Assembly (NCBI GenBank): GCA_965279355.1
Contig: OZ257155.1
Span: 1,054,001 to 1,118,000 of the forward strand
DNA length: 64,000 bases
Direction: 5' to 3'
DNA from: G965279355 sp965279355
Lineage (GTDB): Bacteria; Pseudomonadota; Alphaproteobacteria; CACIAM-22H2
The position numbers and the translations under genes were made by a program. Every line of letters starts with the position of its first letter. The first letter of the stretch is position 1. This document shows, piece by piece, positions 60,881 through 64,000 of the stretch. The notes under the pieces are model-generated. The model had not been told where the DNA came from and searched no databases. It saw nothing but the letters and a program-made list of their open reading frames with translations.

Positions 60881-62092
60881 TTAGTCGCGGACGAGACCGG
60901 CCGCCTGCGCGTCTCCCGTAGACACCGACGCGTCCTTTAGGGCGCGCCGTCCGGCCTGCTGAACACTGCGATAGACGTCGGTAGTGTGCAGCGCGATGTC
61001 CCGCCAGCTCGAAACCGAAGCCCGCAGCCGCGCGACATTGGCGCCAAAGGCGGCGTTTCGCTCGGGCTCGGCGACGACCCGCTGCATTGCGCCGGCAAGC
61101 GCCACCGGATCGTTTGAAGTAACGAGATAGCCGTGCTCGCCGTCGCGTAGCATCTCGGCGAACAGGCCGACGCGGGAAGCGATCATCGGCTTTTCCTTGC
61201 CCAACGCCGTCATCAGGACGCCGCTCGCCTCGATCTCGCGATAGGGAAACATCAGGACATCGGCCTGATCGAATTCCCGGTTCAGGTCTTCGTCCGACAA
61301 AAAGCCGAACTTGAAGTCGACGCGGTCGGCCACGCCCATCTGCTCGGCCAGGCCGGTCAGTTCGGCCGTGTCGATATACGGCTTGCCGACGACGCGCAGG
61401 CGGCACCGCCGGCGGATCGCGCCCGGCAGCATCGCCAGCGCGCGGATCGCGACATCGACACCCTTGTATTGCTTGATCTTGCCGAAGATCAGGAACTGAA
61501 TCTCGTCGCCTGCGCGCACCTGCTTCACCGCGGCAGGCTTGCCGTCGTCGTGTAGCAGACCATGTGGCACGCGCACGACACGCCCGGCCGGGAAGCGCTC
61601 GCTGAGACGCTGCTTGCCCTGCTCAGTATGGACGATCAAGCGATCGAACATCCCCATGACTTTCGTCGTACCCATCGTCTGCAGGAACGACACCGCGCCA
61701 TTGAAAGGCTGCGTGTCATGCACGGTCAGAACCAGCGGGGCGATCTTGCGCAGCAGCGGCAGGAACGGCCCGTCGACGACGGGAAGCGCCAGCCACTGGA
61801 AGTGAATCACGTCGGGCCGCCAAGCCTGCAGCTCGCGCCACAGGCGCCACATCGAACTGATATGGCTGACGCCTTTGTAGGCGCGAACCTTGGTAGAGGA
61901 CCAGGTCGCCGAACGACCGGCAAGACCGGGGTAGAAAATCTGTCGCAACATCGGATCCTGCGGCGCCTCGTCCTTCGCGTTTAGAACCTTGCCGAAGATC
62001 TTTGCATCGTGGCCGATCTCGCGCAGCGCGCCGGTCAGCGCCTGGTCGTAGGGCCACGTGAAGAGAGACGGGTCGATCTGGGCGATCTTCAT
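60881..62092 (-). CDS. GT4-family glycosyltransferase of the exopolysaccharide cluster
   Basis: A 403-residue GT-B glycosyltransferase starting MKIAQIDPSLFTWPYDQALT (ATG 62092). The donor domain has EIQFLIFGKIKQYKGVDVAI (R/K-x-x-x-K-G-like phosphate contacts) and the site FPYREIEASGVLMTALGKEK in place of the usual E-x7-E. It is probably the second or a later sugar transferase acting after the ExoY-like priming enzyme, which is encoded 78 bp upstream on the same strand. The sugar is unknown. Confidence 0.88.
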   Translation of the reverse strand: MKIAQIDPSLFTWPYDQALTGALREIGHDAKIFGKVLNAKDEAPQDPMLRQIFYPGLAGRSATWSSTKVRAYKGVSHISSMWRLWRELQAWRPDVIHFQWLALPVVDGPFLPLLRKIAPLVLTVHDTQPFNGAVSFLQTMGTTKVMGMFDRLIVHTEQGKQRLSERFPAGRVVRVPHGLLHDDGKPAAVKQVRAGDEIQFLIFGKIKQYKGVDVAIRALAMLPGAIRRRCRLRVVGKPYIDTAELTGLAEQMGVADRVDFKFGFLSDEDLNREFDQADVLMFPYREIEASGVLMTALGKEKPMIASRVGLFAEMLRDGEHGYLVTSNDPVALAGAMQRVVAEPERNAAFGANVARLRASVSSWRDIALHTTDVYRSVQQAGRRALKDASVSTGDAQAAGLVRD

Positions 62093-62170
62093 GGAAATTC
62101 CCCTGGGAGCAGGTACAGCGGGATCAGGCAAAAGGCGGCTGCCACCAGGCCCGGTGGCAGCCGCGACGGA

Positions 62171-62923
62171 TCAGTAAGCGCCCGAGCGTTGCAGAACGAC
62201 GCTAACTGTCCGGAAGAGGATATGGATATCCTTTGCCGTGCTCCAGGACCGCACATACTGGCAATCCAGATCGACGCGGGTAGCATAGTCCACGTCGTTG
62301 CGGCCGCTGACCTGCCACAGGCCGGTGAGGCCTGGGCGGCATTTCAGATATTCACGGAAGCCCGTACGGTAGCGCGGCACCTCGGCGCGAACGATTGGGC
62401 GCGGCCCGACCAGGCTCATCTCCCCGCGCAGCACATTGAAGAGCTGCGGCAGTTCGTCGAGGCTCGTCTGACGCAGAAATCTGCCGATACGGGTCACCCG
62501 GGGATCGTTGCGAAGCTTGAAGTCCTTTTCCCACTCGGCGCGCGCCTCGGGGCTGCTGGCGAGCAGATCGGCCAGACGCTTATCCGAGTCCGTGCACATG
62601 GAGCGGAATTTCAGGCAGCCGAACGGCCGGCCGCCGGCGCCGATGCGCGAGTGGCGGAACACCGCGGGCCCGCCATCGAGCTTCACCAGAATCGCAATCG
62701 CGATTAGTACTGGGGCGAGAGCGAAGATGAAGAAGGCGGCACCGAGAATATCGAAGGTGCGCTTGATGACGGAGTTGGCGGGTACCGCCCGGGATGCGCG
62801 CTTGGCCACAGCCGGAGCATCGTTGAACACTCGGGGGGCTGGCCGCCAGTTACCGCGGCCCCATGCACGATGCCAGCTCTTGTAATTCGGCACCGCATCT
62901 TCACGTAAATTCGTCCGCAACAT
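62171..62923 (-). CDS. ExoY-like undecaprenyl-phosphate sugar phosphotransferase
   Basis: A 250-residue bacterial sugar transferase (PF02397 type) that primes repeat-unit synthesis on undecaprenyl phosphate. One membrane segment (FDILGAAFFIFALAPVLIAI, about 56-80) precedes the cytosolic catalytic part: FRHSRIGAGGRPFGCLKFRS, SLDELPQLFNVLRGEMSLVG with PRPIV, and RPGLTGLWQVSGRNDVDY. The length is typical of the short ExoY form without the multi-spanning N-terminal domain. The ribosome binding site AGGAG precedes ATG 62923. The upstream 324 bp are AT-rich and shared with a divergent small gene. Confidence 0.93.
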   Translation of the reverse strand: MLRTNLREDAVPNYKSWHRAWGRGNWRPAPRVFNDAPAVAKRASRAVPANSVIKRTFDILGAAFFIFALAPVLIAIAILVKLDGGPAVFRHSRIGAGGRPFGCLKFRSMCTDSDKRLADLLASSPEARAEWEKDFKLRNDPRVTRIGRFLRQTSLDELPQLFNVLRGEMSLVGPRPIVRAEVPRYRTGFREYLKCRPGLTGLWQVSGRNDVDYATRVDLDCQYVRSWSTAKDIHILFRTVSVVLQRSGAY

Positions 62924-63247
62924 GCACGCTCCTATTGTCCCAACCAGACGTTCGGTCCTTCCCCCTAGACTTCAGTAGCGGCCAATCTTCTTTTCGTTGT
63001 TCTGCTTTTTGCGCCGCGCGGTGTGTGCCCGCGTTGGTTAACAAATAACTAAAATCCGCTGGAATAGCGCGTGTGCGAATTATGATAAATTTTTCGTAAA
63101 TGCTTTGCGGTGTCTAAATATGCAAGCAGTGTCATATCTTAGACAATGACGCTTGAGAGCAGTCACACCGACTTCTACAATTCGACAGACTGCTCGATGG
63201 TTCCGCGTCACAAGTTTTCCGCGGCCTCAGCAGAAGGACATACCGCG
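62924..63247. other. 324-bp AT-rich divergent promoter region
   Basis: It lies between the ExoY-like gene and the small membrane-protein gene. The stretch 63040-63135 is clearly more AT-rich than its surroundings, as expected for promoters or for H-NS/MucR-type binding. No gene is seen. Confidence 0.55.
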
Positions 63248-63442
63248 ATGAGCGAGACGACCGAACTGCCCCGCGCCGCCGTAAGGCTGGACGAAGTCGA
63301 TGCGGCGCGTCCGACAAAGACTGCGTCCGATGCGCATGACCGCGATGACGACAATCGCGGACGGCCGGAAGTCGTGATCGCGATTGCGGTCGTCGCCAGC
63401 GTGTCGCTTATTTTCGGATTCTTGCTCGGCCTCTTGTTTTAG
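63248..63442 (+). CDS. small single-pass membrane protein
   Basis: A 64-residue protein: a charged N-terminus (MSETTELPRAAVRLDEVDAA) and one C-terminal transmembrane segment (VVIAIAVVASVSLIFGFLLG) ending LLF. ATG 63248 is preceded by a weak AGAAGGA. No family is recognised. It is divergent from the ExoY-like gene and converges with the flippase; a GCGACA-ACG-TGTCGC hairpin (63454-63468) lies between the stops. Confidence 0.6.
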   Translation: MSETTELPRAAVRLDEVDAARPTKTASDAHDRDDDNRGRPEVVIAIAVVASVSLIFGFLLGLLF

Positions 63443-63480
63443 GCGCGAACCACGCGACAACGTGTCGCATCGATGGACGA

Positions 63481-64000
63481 TCAGGACGCGCGCAGACCGC
63501 GGACGCCGCCCATCACCAAAGCAATCCACTGCTGGACCGCAGCCCGGCTCGTCAGCGCGACAATACCGATATAGATCGCACTGCCGATCGCGACGGTCAC
63601 AGCAAGCGCCAACAGCTCGGACAATGGGCCGAGTGCAATCCGATCCACGAAGATCAGCACGACGGCCATCAGAATCGCCGCCAGCAATGGCCACAGCGCC
63701 CCTTTGAAGGGCGAGACCGCGGCGGCCCCGAAATTACGGTAGACAAGCCACAACGCGACTGGCCCGACGATCAGTACACGGCTCACCCAGATCACGGTCG
63801 CGCCGAAAATATCCGTCGGCCGGAACACGAAAAGCGCACCGAACACCGCGACCGAGCCGATCAGCGTGACCAGAAACACACTGCCGGGCCGGCCAGCCGC
63901 CGTTTGCGCGATATGCGCGAAGATGAACAGGAACTGACACACAGCGACCAGTGCCAGCAGACGCACCAAAGGGACCGCCGGCAGCCAGGGATCACCGAGA
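63481..64000 (-). CDS. polysaccharide flippase-like membrane protein, 5' end outside window
   Basis: The frame is open to the right edge of the window; about 172 C-terminal residues are visible. It has about five hydrophobic segments (LALVAVCQFLFIFAHIAQTA, VFLVTLIGSVAVFGALFVFR, VIWVSRVLIVGPVALWLVYR, LLAAILMAVVLIFVD, LLALAVTVAIGSAIYIGIVA) and ends VMGGVRGLRAS, consistent with the last part of a Wzx/MOP-type flippase. The exopolysaccharide context supports this; the family-defining N-terminus is not visible. Confidence 0.65.
   Translation of the reverse strand, partial: LGDPWLPAVPLVRLLALVAVCQFLFIFAHIAQTAAGRPGSVFLVTLIGSVAVFGALFVFRPTDIFGATVIWVSRVLIVGPVALWLVYRNFGAAAVSPFKGALWPLLAAILMAVVLIFVDRIALGPLSELLALAVTVAIGSAIYIGIVALTSRAAVQQWIALVMGGVRGLRAS

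Overview
The window reads as a high-GC alphaproteobacterial chromosome segment, most likely from the order Hyphomicrobiales (Rhizobiales), in the Bradyrhizobium / Rhodopseudomonas / Xanthobacteraceae neighbourhood. This is inferred from the protein families, from the order polyprenyl synthase - DUF2007 - methyltransferase - S49 peptidase - glyQ - glyS - ppdK, and from repeated GGAAC-N16/17-CGTT promoters, the signature of the alphaproteobacterial general-stress sigma factor EcfG. No plasmid, phage, insertion sequence or CRISPR array was seen.

Layout. (1) 1-4375, minus strand: five overlapping glycosyltransferase genes (GT4, GT4, GT2, GT9, GT4) of an LPS core type. (2) 4485-14890: housekeeping block with a YgfZ-like folate protein, pyruvate phosphate dikinase with a lysine-rich tail, glycyl-tRNA synthetase (glyS, glyQ), a signal-peptide-peptidase homologue, a methyltransferase, DUF2007, and a divergent polyprenyl diphosphate synthase. 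(3) 14970-15216: tRNA-Pro(CGG) and a second copy of its 3' end, a probable integration scar. (4) 15246-20597: MFS exporter, a response regulator with reversed domain order, an HPF/cold-shock fusion, small stress proteins, and an orphan ABC solute-binding protein. (5) 20633-38374: one large minus-strand operon, glgE - treS/maltokinase - glgB - glgX - treZ - malQ/treY, which can make alpha-glucan from trehalose and turn it back into trehalose. (6) 38500-50745: stress region with a phospholipase D/cardiolipin synthase-like gene, ybhN-like and ybhP-like genes, a ferritin-like protein, Ku, a hybrid histidine kinase, a NarL-type regulator, a Met-rich protein, a divergent OtsA, DUF3572 and a flavoprotein. 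(7) 50755-64000: exopolysaccharide region with a nucleotidyltransferase, a PqqD-HprK-like kinase, a histidine kinase/response regulator pair, an outer-membrane beta-barrel, a Wza-like lipoprotein, a Wzy-like polymerase, an MFS transporter, a GT4, an ExoY-like sugar transferase and a flippase cut by the window edge.

How it fits together. Seven exact EcfG-type promoters lie upstream of glgE, the phospholipase D gene, otsA, ku, the ferritin-like gene, a small ESFPASDPP protein and a short transcription unit with its own terminator. Two imperfect ones lie before the HPF/cold-shock gene and the ybhN-like gene. Regions 4 to 6 therefore look like a general-stress regulon covering trehalose and glucan metabolism, DNA end joining, iron storage, ribosome hibernation and membrane lipids. 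The most unusual items are the OtsA-like protein with an altered donor site, the GlgE with an added degenerate GH13 domain, the LuxR-receiver protein with inverted order, and the PqqD-HprK kinase plus nucleotidyltransferase next to a two-component system and exopolysaccharide genes.
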